Shown: positions 6,388 through 13,249 of the stretch, in pieces | Numbering within the stretch: the first letter of the stretch is position 1 | Layout: each line of letters begins with the position of its first letter | From: a miscellaneous Crenarchaeota group-1 archaeon SG8-32-3 | GTDB lineage: Archaea > Thermoproteota > Bathyarchaeia > Bathyarchaeales > Bathycorpusculaceae | Assembly (NCBI GenBank): GCA_001273335.1 | Contig: LFWV01000013.1 | Span: 1 to 14,375, forward strand | DNA length: 14,375 nucleotides | Direction: 5' to 3' | Position numbers and translations under genes: made by a program | The notes under the pieces: model-generated | What the model was told of the DNA's origin: nothing | Databases searched by the model: none | What the model saw: the letters and a program-made list of their open reading frames with translations, nothing else

Positions 6388-6708
6388 TTATATGTTCAAA
6401 GCGTTTAAAAACAGCCATAAATCTTCAACACTGCTTATTTTTCGTATTTCTAAGTATTCTGGTGTAAATTCTGCGCCTTCTCCTGACGACTCTTTATAAT
6501 AACCTATAGTGTGAGGGTAACTGTTTTCAAATTTTGGAGTTTCCAAGATTTCTTCTAGAGTTACTTGTTTTTTAGTTTCAGTGCCAAGTTTTTCTCTGTC
6601 TATGAGCAGCACATTGTAGCCAAGGTATTTTCCCTTGTTACCGTTTTTTGGAAAGCAAACTACCCAGTCCATTTCCAAGAAGTGAAATTTTTTGGTTCCG
6701 TTTGTCAA
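6388..6708 (-). CDS. Unrecognised small protein, 106 residues
   Basis: I do not recognise this protein. It is soluble-looking, acidic-to-neutral and rich in aromatic residues (FHFLEMDWVVCFP near the N-terminus, YLGYNVLLID at about 28-37, a helical C-terminus ending DLWLFLNALNI). The start is uncertain. TTG 6708 is the first usable start, but the frame stays open for 13 codons further upstream (up to a TAA near 6745) with protein-like sequence and no standard start codon. GTTTAAATT at about 6742-6750 on the minus strand is a good BoxA that would start the transcript near 6715, which supports TTG 6708 as a leaderless start. It lies between two better-known genes and is not in an obvious operon. 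Confidence 0.55.
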   Translation of the reverse strand: MTNGTKKFHFLEMDWVVCFPKNGNKGKYLGYNVLLIDREKLGTETKKQVTLEEILETPKFENSYPHTIGYYKESSGEGAEFTPEYLEIRKISSVEDLWLFLNALNI

Positions 6709-6767
6709 TTTTGCTCTATCAAGGTCAATGCGGTAAATGGTAATTTAAACATTCTTCGTTTGAAATG

Positions 6768-6774
6768 AAAAAAC
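6768..6774 (-). terminator. T-rich tract downstream of the PurF-like gene
   Basis: The minus strand shows a run of six T about ten bases after the stop codon, followed by further T-rich sequence. This is consistent with an archaeal oligo-T terminator; no hairpin is needed in archaea. Confidence 0.35.
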
Positions 6775-6783
6775 ATGTTTTGT

Positions 6784-8310
6784 TTATCGAAAGTTACCTG
6801 TCCAGCAGTACGTGCAGAGATCTTCTCTTCTCAATTTTTTGTTGTTTGGCGCTTCGATGACTGCATTAATCATTTCTTCTAACGTGAGGAAACGCAAAGT
6901 AGTGAAACCTATACGTTTTCTTATTTCTTCTTCCATCATTTTGTAGTTTGGATTTGTGGAATTAAGGTACTGGGTCAAATCCAAGTCTTGATCAGTGGCT
7001 TCTAGACTTTTGTGAGTGGCCAAGTCGCTGGTTTTGGTTGTTAAGTCGTAGATGCAAGGGTGAATTTGTGGTGGAGACGCTATTCTTCCATGAATTTCTT
7101 TTGGTTTGAATGGCCAAATTTTGTCTCTTAGAAGATTCTGCAGTTGCGTTCCTCTACGAATTGAATCATCTACAAGAATTATGCTTTTGCCCTTTATTAT
7201 CTGAGGATTAGGAACTTGCTTGTATTTTGCGATGAGCTCTCGTTTGCTTTGGACAGGGGGAATGTAACTTCTGCCCCATCCGGGCGTGTATTTGACTAGC
7301 GGGCGTCTCAAGGGAGCAACTAAATTCATAACGCTTCTTACTCGCTTTTCGAATTCTTTTGAGTCAATTATGCCTCTATTGAACTCTGAAATGTGAGTGT
7401 GAACTTTTTCTCTGGCTAGTTCGATTTTTCTTTTAACGTATCCAACTGAGTGTGGTAGACCTGAATCAGCGATGCCTAAGACCATATCGGCTTTCACATT
7501 ATCGTTCTCAGCTAAGAAACCACCGCACCGCTCTCTGACGATTTCAGAGTTTATACCATAAAAGTCTGAAGCGGGAAAACCTGAGTAAACATGGAGAAAC
7601 GGGCAGAACCTCTTTTTACCGGCTGTCGGGATCCTCGTCTTCAAACCATTTTCAGTAAACGAGACAATTTCACGGTAATCAAGAAACTTGGCGACTTCGT
7701 ACCCCAAGTTTGGGAAACAAGTCGTCTCGGAAGCAACTACCCAGCTTTGTTCTTTTAACCCAACTACCAAAGGAAAAGTATCTCCAGCCGCGTATATTGC
7801 GCGTTCATTTTCCGAAAGCAGAAGCAAAGATATCGATCCTACGATTTTGCTATACATTTTCTCAATGCCGTCGGCGATACTTTTTCCTCTGCATATTAAT
7901 TCGCCAACAATCTCTGTTTGGCTAAGAATGTTTGTGCTCGTCTTTTGGCTTGATCTTTTAAATGTTGCTCCCGCTTCCACAAGTTCAGAATACAATTCTC
8001 TCGAATTCTTAATTAAACCAATTGTGCAGAGGGCAAAACTTCCAATTTTCGTCTCGAATTTAATCGGTTGCTCCTCGTTAACGTCACTTATGACGCCTAT
8101 GCCCAATACGCCGTTCAGTTTTTCATAGTATTTACTGAATTCAGACTTAAATTGGCTGTTGCTGATATCATGAGAAAATATTTTTACGTCGCCATCAAGT
8201 AAAGCTAAGCCGCCAACTTCTGTTCCGAGATGGGTATTATAATCCGTTCCGAAAAACAGGTCTCTTCCACAATTATCTTTGGAGGCTACGCCAAACAGAC
8301 CGCCCAACAT
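6784..8310 (-). CDS. PurF-like amidophosphoribosyltransferase homologue lacking the glutaminase cysteine
   Basis: The full-length protein (508 residues) has the PurF layout: an N-terminal Ntn-type glutaminase domain followed by a type I phosphoribosyltransferase domain. PurF begins Met-Cys-Gly-Ile, and that Cys is the catalytic nucleophile; here the start reads MLGGLFGV with no Cys. The usual arginine-containing substrate motif and the HNG motif are also altered (GIGVIS at 70-75, CTIGLI at 95-100). By contrast the PRPP loop IILVDDSIRRGTQ (377-389) and the IADSGLPHSVGY motif (280-291) are intact. Cys residues positioned like the 4Fe-4S ligands of Bacillus-type PurF are present (C236, C419, C499, C502). 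A segment of about 40 residues is inserted after residue 295. PurF normally makes phosphoribosylamine from PRPP and glutamine; this form could use free ammonia or another amine, or be regulatory (inference). Similar cysteine-less PurF paralogues occur in some Firmicutes. GGTGG lies seven bases before the ATG. Confidence 0.87.
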   Translation of the reverse strand: MLGGLFGVASKDNCGRDLFFGTDYNTHLGTEVGGLALLDGDVKIFSHDISNSQFKSEFSKYYEKLNGVLGIGVISDVNEEQPIKFETKIGSFALCTIGLIKNSRELYSELVEAGATFKRSSQKTSTNILSQTEIVGELICRGKSIADGIEKMYSKIVGSISLLLLSENERAIYAAGDTFPLVVGLKEQSWVVASETTCFPNLGYEVAKFLDYREIVSFTENGLKTRIPTAGKKRFCPFLHVYSGFPASDFYGINSEIVRERCGGFLAENDNVKADMVLGIADSGLPHSVGYVKRKIELAREKVHTHISEFNRGIIDSKEFEKRVRSVMNLVAPLRRPLVKYTPGWGRSYIPPVQSKRELIAKYKQVPNPQIIKGKSIILVDDSIRRGTQLQNLLRDKIWPFKPKEIHGRIASPPQIHPCIYDLTTKTSDLATHKSLEATDQDLDLTQYLNSTNPNYKMMEEEIRKRIGFTTLRFLTLEEMINAVIEAPNNKKLRREDLCTYCWTGNFR

Positions 8311-8379
8311 AGAATAACCACCCGTGTTGCATGGTCACATTTACAGCCTAAAAACTTTGCCCTACATCAAACCATTACC

Positions 8380-9303
8380 TTAGACATCGATATCAAACTT
8401 TGAAGCGACAACGAGGTAATACGCAGCTAACCCTTTCCAATTACCCCAGCATTCAGCGATTTTGCGCGCTTCTGCACTTTGATCAAGTATCCGTCTCGGT
8501 AGTAACGTGAAATATCTCGTCTTAAACCTAAATCTTCAGCGGGTAAAGCTTCCAGCCGCTGATCCCCCTGAGCATCGTGAACTCCGCAGTCCAGACGGCA
8601 ATTCCTCTTATCTCGTCAAGTCTTCTCTGATTATTTGCTATGAACTTTCGCAGCTTCTGAACTTCTCTAAGTCTAATTTGCCTTCAGCTATAAGCGTTGA
8701 GACTCCTGTGATATACTCGCTTTTTCAATAACTCAAACCGCAATGGCGCAGTTTTTCTGCGCTGACGTTGGCTAGGCGCTGCGCGGTCGGATATGCATAG
8801 TAAACAGTGCCATTAAGGTCTAAAACATCACCGAAGTTATTGACGATCCTGTTTTCTATGCTTGTAGCTACTTTCATCAAAATCTGCTGCTCTATAATAG
8901 CATCTATCAGCGCTTCGAAAACTGTGAGTGCCGCCAGCGTTTTTAGTCCCCAGAGCTTGCGAGTTATGTTTATCATCACTTGCTCGTCTTTAACTGTTTC
9001 ATAAAAAGGGGCTAAATCTAAATCCAAGCTGAAAATGGTGTTCACCGCGGCTTTTGCTTTTTTCTTGTCTTCCGCAGTAATCTTCTTGTTTGATTTGAGT
9101 TCAACCTGCAATTCTGGCGTGTCAACTGTACCCGTTGCTGCTACAATGGCAAGAATGAGCTTTTCTTTACCATTTATTACTTGCCAAAACCGCCCATTTT
9201 TGTAATTGCGAATTTGCCTGTCACCTTTAGCGAAGATTTTTGAGCTCAGGGTGAAGCTGAACGGTGGCAAAGCAGTAACAGTTAGTTTTCCGGTGTAAAT
9301 CAT
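8380..9303 (-). pseudogene. Broken AlkA/OGG-type (HhH-GPD) DNA glycosylase
   Basis: The first 192 codons (9303 down to 8728) read as the N-terminal AlkA/OGG domain (TVTALPPFSFTLS, FAKGDRQIRNYKNGRFWQVI) and the start of the helix-hairpin-helix domain (FEALIDAIIEQQ). The frame then stops at TGA 8725-8727, where the family normally has Arg. Similarity continues: GKLDLEKF follows, then TAG at 8638-8640, a frameshift near 8610, then RGIAVWTAEFTMLRGI (hairpin and following helix). A second frameshift near 8560 leads to LPAEDLGLRRDISRYY, which holds the catalytic-Asp region. A third near 8480 leads to EARKIAECWGNWKGLAAYYL and a natural stop at 8380. Two stops and three shifts make this a decayed gene, not a sequencing slip. 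The enzyme would have removed alkylated or oxidised bases. The start and AAGGATGA ribosome binding site remain, so a 192-residue catalytically dead fragment could still be made. Confidence 0.9.
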
Positions 9304-9402
9304 ACTGTTTCATCCTTTAAGTGTTGTATTCACTAAAAAAATTTCTCAACCGCCTCCAAATACGCCTCAATATGAATATTCACGTATAGTTTTCCTAAAA
9401 GA

Positions 9403-9409
9403 TTTTAAC
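9403..9409 (+). promoter_or_regulatory. BoxA-like element of pyrH
   Basis: TTTTAAC lies about 41-47 bases before ATG 9450. With normal spacing the transcript would start around 9430, inside or just after the palindrome at 9419-9432, leaving a leader of about 20 bases that contains GGACGGA. Confidence 0.4.
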
Positions 9410-9418
9410 TTGAAGTTG

Positions 9419-9432
9419 GCGTATTAATACGC
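9419..9432. promoter_or_regulatory. Perfect 14-bp palindrome at the pyrH start region
   Basis: GCGTATTAATACGC is a perfect inverted repeat with no spacer, between the BoxA-like element and the ribosome binding site of pyrH. Its position over the predicted transcription start suits a repressor operator for a dimeric protein. No regulator is identified. Confidence 0.45.
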
Positions 9433-9449
9433 AAAGGACGGATTTGGTC

Positions 9450-10124
9450 ATGCGCATTGTATTGAGGATGGGAGGTTCAGTTGTGGCTTCGCCAGTAAAC
9501 ACCGACTTGATGAGCAAGTACGCTGAAATGGTGCAAACCCTGAAGAGACAGGGGCATGAAGTCGCTGTGGTTGTCGGCGGTGGAGCGTTAGCCCGAGAGT
9601 TCATTGGCATAGCCAAGAAGTTGGGGCTTGAGGAGCAGGTTCAGGATGAGGTTGCCATTTCTGTTTCCCGACTTTTCGCCCAGCTTTTCCTCAAGACGAT
9701 CGGCGAGATAGGCTGTGAGAAAGTAGTTGTGGCGCTTGACGACGCAGGGGACTGCCTCGAGACTGGGAAGATACTTGTGATGGGCGGTTTGAAGCCAGGG
9801 ATCACTACAGACACTGTAGCCGCCTTTCTGGCTGAACGTATTAAAGCTGATTTGCTGATTAAGGGCACTGATCAAGATGGCGTTTATAATAAAGACCCAC
9901 GGAAGCATGGTGACGCAGTTAAGCTGGATAATTTGTCATTCGATGACTTAACTGAAGTTTTTTCTGAGAGCAAGCATAAAGCAGGGATACACCAAGTAAT
10001 TGATCCAGAAGCAATCAAGATCATGAAACACAACCGCATGAAACTAATTGTTGTAAACGGTTTCAAACCAGAGAACATCTTAGCAGCCGTTAACGGTGAA
10101 AGCGTAGGCACCGTGGTTACTTGA
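9450..10124 (+). CDS. pyrH: UMP kinase, archaeal type
   Basis: This cytoplasmic amino-acid-kinase-family enzyme phosphorylates UMP to UDP with ATP in pyrimidine nucleotide synthesis. It is 224 residues, typical of the archaeal form. Visible signatures are LRMGGSVV near the N-terminus (nucleotide-binding Gly loop), VVVGGGALAREFI (40-52), VMGGLKPGITTDTVAA (110-125, the UMP/ATP region), and KGTDQDGVYNKDPRKHGDA (138-156), a classic UMP kinase motif. I chose ATG 9450 because GGACGGA (9436-9442) lies upstream; a TTG at 9444 would add two residues. It is a single-gene unit ended by a T-rich tract. Confidence 0.96.
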   Translation: MRIVLRMGGSVVASPVNTDLMSKYAEMVQTLKRQGHEVAVVVGGGALAREFIGIAKKLGLEEQVQDEVAISVSRLFAQLFLKTIGEIGCEKVVVALDDAGDCLETGKILVMGGLKPGITTDTVAAFLAERIKADLLIKGTDQDGVYNKDPRKHGDAVKLDNLSFDDLTEVFSESKHKAGIHQVIDPEAIKIMKHNRMKLIVVNGFKPENILAAVNGESVGTVVT

Positions 10125-10126
10125 AC

Positions 10127-10139
10127 TTTTTTTGTTTTT
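10127..10139 (+). terminator. T-rich terminator of pyrH
   Basis: Seven T, one G and five T follow the pyrH stop codon almost directly. Oligo-T tracts of this kind end archaeal transcripts without a hairpin. Confidence 0.6.
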
Positions 10140-10149
10140 AACTCAGTAA

Positions 10150-10158
10150 ATTTAAATA
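10150..10158 (+). promoter_or_regulatory. BoxA promoter of the padR-ABC operon
   Basis: ATTTAAATA is a good archaeal BoxA about 41-49 bases upstream of the padR ATG and predicts a start site near 10180. GAGGT at 10179-10183 is a weak, rather distant ribosome binding site. Confidence 0.5.
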
Positions 10159-10179
10159 TCGCATTTGATATCACATTTG
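10156..10179. promoter_or_regulatory. Candidate PadR operator: tandem 12-bp repeat with a central palindrome
   Basis: ATATCGCATTTG (10156-10167) is followed directly by ATATCACATTTG (10168-10179), differing at one base. The junction forms the perfect palindrome TGATATCA (10166-10173). The element sits between the BoxA and the predicted start site, where binding would block transcription, as expected for PadR autoregulation. Confidence 0.5.
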
Positions 10180-10198
10180 AGGTCAATAGTGATAAGTA

Positions 10199-10750
10199 AT
10201 GTTTCCTCACGTAAAACACTGGATGCGACACACGGCCATGGTGCCTAAAGGTTTCATACGTTACCGCGTCCTTGAAGCCCTAAACGAAAAACCCATGTCA
10301 GGCTCAGAAATAATGACAGACATTGAAGAACAAACGGGCGGTTGTTGGAAGCCGAGTCCAGGCTCCATCTACCCCTTGCTTGCTTGGCTACAAGATAACG
10401 GTCACGTCAAAGAGTTACCAATGGAAAACGGATTAAAACGTTACGAATTAACAGAAAAAGGCGAAGCACTGTTGGCTGAACAGAAGAAAATCAGGAAGCA
10501 TTTAAGACATGAAGTCGGTTTTCTTCCTGCACCATTCTTTGATAGTTTTCTCATGAAAATCTCGCCCGAAAAAAAGGCGGAAATCAATGAGACGGTTAAG
10601 AACCTTGCCATCGCTTTTTTTGAATTGGGTAACATGCTGCAGGAAGACTTCTCTGAGCAAGCAATAGATGAAGCGAACCAAGTTTTGAATGAAGCAGCAA
10701 GAAAACTTTCTGAAATAAAAAACAAGATTAAAGGTGAAAAACATGAGTAA
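10199..10750 (+). CDS. PadR-family transcriptional repressor
   Basis: This 183-residue protein has the PadR winged helix at about 16-95. Signature stretches are RYRVLEALNEKPMSGSEIM (helices 1-2), the recognition helix PSPGSIYPLLAWLQDNGHV (about 53-70) and the wing KRYELTEKGEALL. A long helical C-terminal region follows (about 100-180), used for dimerisation in this family. PadR proteins repress genes for stress or drug export and release DNA when a small molecule binds. The gene is first in a three-gene operon with an ABC exporter; its stop overlaps the ATPase start by eight bases, so co-regulation is likely. ATG 10199 is the first start; ATG 10223 and 10238 are alternatives. Confidence 0.93.
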   Translation: MFPHVKHWMRHTAMVPKGFIRYRVLEALNEKPMSGSEIMTDIEEQTGGCWKPSPGSIYPLLAWLQDNGHVKELPMENGLKRYELTEKGEALLAEQKKIRKHLRHEVGFLPAPFFDSFLMKISPEKKAEINETVKNLAIAFFELGNMLQEDFSEQAIDEANQVLNEAARKLSEIKNKIKGEKHE

Positions 10751-11744
10751 CAACGCAATTGAAGCTGAAGCCCTAACCAAAGTTTTCAATGGAAGCCTAG
10801 TAGCCGTTGACCATATAGATTTCAGCGTTAGGAACGGCGAGATTTTCGGGTTCCTAGGTCCCAACGGCGCGGGAAAAACTACGACAATAAACATGCTGAT
10901 AACCGTTTTGAAGCCAACAGAAGGAAAAGCCTCAATACTGGGCTACGATATCGCTAAACAAAACACTCAAGTCAGGTATTCGATAGGTGTTGTGCCCCAA
11001 GAGTACACTGCTGACGAAGACTTAACAGGCTACGAAAACATACTTTTGTGCGCAGACTTATACGGGATTCAGCGCGAAGTCTCCAAGAAACGAGCCTCAG
11101 AACTTCTGGAACTCGTAGAATTAACTGCTTTCAAAGACAAGAAAGTTCAGACTTACTCTGGTGGCATGCGCCGGAGGCTGGAACTCGCCTGCGGTTTGAT
11201 CAATAGACCAAAAGTGCTCTTCCTGGATGAGCCGACTTTGGGTTTAGATGTTCAAACTAGAGCCGCCACCTGGAATTATATTAAAATGTTGAAGAAAGAG
11301 TTCGGTATGACGCTTTTCATGACAACCCATTATCTTGAGGAAGCAGACGCGCTCTGCGACCGCATTGCAATCATCGATCATGGAAAAATAATCGTTGTTG
11401 GGAGCCCTACAGAGTTAAAGGATAGTTTAGGCGGTGACATAATCACTGTCGCCATCAAAGAAGATGTTGACATAACAGAACTTGTAGAGAGAATTAATCA
11501 TGTGAAGGAAGTTAAAAAGGAAAACGGCTCATACAGGATAAAGTCTGAAAACGGGGAAATAACCGCTCCGTTGATAATTGAATCATTACGCAAGGAAGGG
11601 CATGTTGTTACACGGCTTTCACTTACTAAGCCAACGTTGAATGAAGTTTACTTGCAGTATACGGGCAAGTCCATGCGTGACGCAGAAGAATCAGGTGATT
11701 CGCTTTATGCAAAGAGAATGATTATGGCGAGGCGAAGACATTGA
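10743..11744 (+). CDS. ABC exporter ATP-binding protein, DrrA/ABC-2 type
   Basis: This is a 333-residue ATPase of the daunorubicin-resistance-like ABC-2 exporter family. It has Walker A GPNGAGKT (39-46), Q-loop VVPQEYTADEDLTGYENI (about 83-100), signature YSGGMRRRLELA (138-149), Walker B VLFLDEP (158-164) and the switch His in MTTHYLEEAD (H196). The C-terminal 90 residues match the extra domain of DrrA-type proteins. I chose ATG 10743 because GGTG lies seven bases upstream and the start overlaps the padR end, suggesting translational coupling; a GTG at 10734 is an alternative. It powers the permease encoded next. The substrate cannot be read from sequence; drugs, lipids or peptides are possible. 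Confidence 0.95.
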   Translation: MSNNAIEAEALTKVFNGSLVAVDHIDFSVRNGEIFGFLGPNGAGKTTTINMLITVLKPTEGKASILGYDIAKQNTQVRYSIGVVPQEYTADEDLTGYENILLCADLYGIQREVSKKRASELLELVELTAFKDKKVQTYSGGMRRRLELACGLINRPKVLFLDEPTLGLDVQTRAATWNYIKMLKKEFGMTLFMTTHYLEEADALCDRIAIIDHGKIIVVGSPTELKDSLGGDIITVAIKEDVDITELVERINHVKEVKKENGSYRIKSENGEITAPLIIESLRKEGHVVTRLSLTKPTLNEVYLQYTGKSMRDAEESGDSLYAKRMIMARRRH

Positions 11745-12658
11745 GCAAAATGAACAACGTTTCAAAAAGCAAACTTCACGGTCTTTGGGCTTTAACCAAT
11801 CGTGAACTTAAAAAGTGGTACAAAACACCAGTAGTTTTTATCCTTACGCTATTACAGCCAATAATTTGGTTAGGTTTACTAGGAAACGCTTTAAACTTAG
11901 GCAGCCTAGTTGGTTCGAGCTCTTTAACTATTCCTCCACAAGTGATAACGGAGCTGCAACTGACACCAGCACAAATCACTGTGCTTCAAGGGTTTTTCTC
12001 AAACATAGGAGACACAATAATGCAAGGAACATTCGGAACCACGAGCTACATATCATTCATGGCTGTAGGCATGATTGCTTTCACGGCGCTTTTCACAACG
12101 ATGTTCAGCGGCATGTCGGTAGTCTGGGATAGGCGTTTAGGCTTCCTAAATAAAGCGTTGAGCACACCTGTGTCACGCGCAGTAATAATACTATCTAAAG
12201 TGCTATCAGCAACTTTGCGGTCAATATTTCAAGCCTCAATAATACTAATAATTGCGGTTCCACTCGGCTTTCAATTTGGCGCAGCGTTCACAGCCGTTAA
12301 CATTCTCGGCGTGTTCGCATTCTTGTTTCTGATATGCATGGGTCTCTCTTCACTATTCATTGCTATCAACATACGATCAACAAGAATCGAGACCCCAATG
12401 GCGGTTATGAACCTACTGAATCTGCCATTAACTTTTGCTAGCAGCGCATTCTTCCCAATTGAACAAATGCCTGGATGGCTTCAAGCAGTAGCAACTATTA
12501 ATCCTCTGTCTTATACAATGAACGGCATGAGACAGCTACTGATTAACTCCTCTATTGATTACTCGCAACTCGCGCTTCAATACGCGTACGTCGGCTTATT
12601 TGCTCTAGTGTTAACAACAGTGGGTATTGTGCTATCTTGGAGATTCCTGAATAAATAA
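11741..12658 (+). CDS. ABC-2 type permease, DrrB-like
   Basis: This 305-residue membrane partner of the preceding ATPase has about six hydrophobic segments: 29-51, 102-127, 146-178, 184-210, 218-238 and 279-302. A soluble loop follows segment one. The ABC-2 signature region FFPIEQMPGWLQAVATINPLSY (about 237-258) sits before the last helix, as in drug and polysaccharide exporters. TTG 11741 overlaps the TGA of the ATPase gene, and a GAGG-like site lies about eight bases upstream, so coupled translation is likely; ATG 11750 is an alternative. Two such subunits would form the transmembrane channel with two ATPase subunits. Confidence 0.93.
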   Translation: MSKMNNVSKSKLHGLWALTNRELKKWYKTPVVFILTLLQPIIWLGLLGNALNLGSLVGSSSLTIPPQVITELQLTPAQITVLQGFFSNIGDTIMQGTFGTTSYISFMAVGMIAFTALFTTMFSGMSVVWDRRLGFLNKALSTPVSRAVIILSKVLSATLRSIFQASIILIIAVPLGFQFGAAFTAVNILGVFAFLFLICMGLSSLFIAINIRSTRIETPMAVMNLLNLPLTFASSAFFPIEQMPGWLQAVATINPLSYTMNGMRQLLINSSIDYSQLALQYAYVGLFALVLTTVGIVLSWRFLNK

Positions 12659-12747
12659 TTACATGCGTGAAAAGTATTATATGAGTCAGGATTCGACGCA
12701 GGTGCCAGCATGATCTTCACGGTGTGCTTCCTGTTTGAATTTTGGAA

Positions 12748-12755
12748 GTTTAAAC
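12748..12755 (+). promoter_or_regulatory. BoxA promoter of the NUDIX gene
   Basis: GTTTAAAC, itself a palindrome, lies about 48-55 bases before the TTG start. It predicts a start site near 12778 and a leader of about 25 bases with GAGGT at 12791-12795. Confidence 0.5.
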
Positions 12756-12802
12756 CAGAAGTTTTAAGCTACTAGTAGTCAATAGTACCAGAGGTTAAAG
12801 CG

Positions 12803-13249
12803 TTGAGTAGGCAGTATCCAAAAAAACCAGTTGTAGGTGTCGGTGCTATAATACTCAATGGGGAGCGAATTCTCCTTGAAAAAAGAAAGAACTCGCCGGG
12901 CAAAGGAAAATGGAGTGTTCCAGGCGGTCTGGTAGACCTCGGCGAAACTGCGGAGCAAGCTGTCATCCGAGAAGTCAAAGAGGAGACTGGACTGGAAGTG
13001 TACAACCCGCGGCTTGTTGATGTAGTCAGCTATATTAGCTTAGGAGAAAAAGGCGCAGTGGTGTATCATTACGTGATTATTGACTATCTCGTAACCTCAA
13101 AGGGTGGCAAACCTAAAGCGGCAAGCGACGCCGACGATTTGAAGTGGGTTCCCTTCTACGAGGTGGAGCAATACGAGTTAACAGAGTCTTTCAGGCATTT
13201 CTTCCAGCGGAATAGGGAGAAACTGGGAAACGATAGTTTATATTTTTGA
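12803..13249 (+). CDS. NUDIX hydrolase
   Basis: This 148-residue enzyme hydrolyses a nucleoside diphosphate linked to another group. The Nudix box is complete: G42, E48, then REVKEETGL at 56-64, giving G-x5-E-x7-REV-x-EE-x-GL. The PVVGVGAIILNGERILLEKR N-terminal strands and the SVPGG entry to the box resemble ADP-ribose pyrophosphatase-like members, but substrate cannot be fixed. The TTG start has GAGGT seven bases upstream and no better start in frame. The last 59 bases overlap the end of the convergent HerA-like gene. Confidence 0.93.
   Translation: MSRQYPKKPVVGVGAIILNGERILLEKRKNSPGKGKWSVPGGLVDLGETAEQAVIREVKEETGLEVYNPRLVDVVSYISLGEKGAVVYHYVIIDYLVTSKGGKPKAASDADDLKWVPFYEVEQYELTESFRHFFQRNREKLGNDSLYF

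Noticed and set aside
7688..8128. A 146-codon plus-strand open frame
   Set aside because: It lies wholly antisense to the conserved PurF-like gene, has no family resemblance and no ribosome binding site.
8507..8731. A 74-codon plus-strand open frame
   Set aside because: It is opposite the decayed glycosylase, whose broken frames show clear family similarity on the minus strand.
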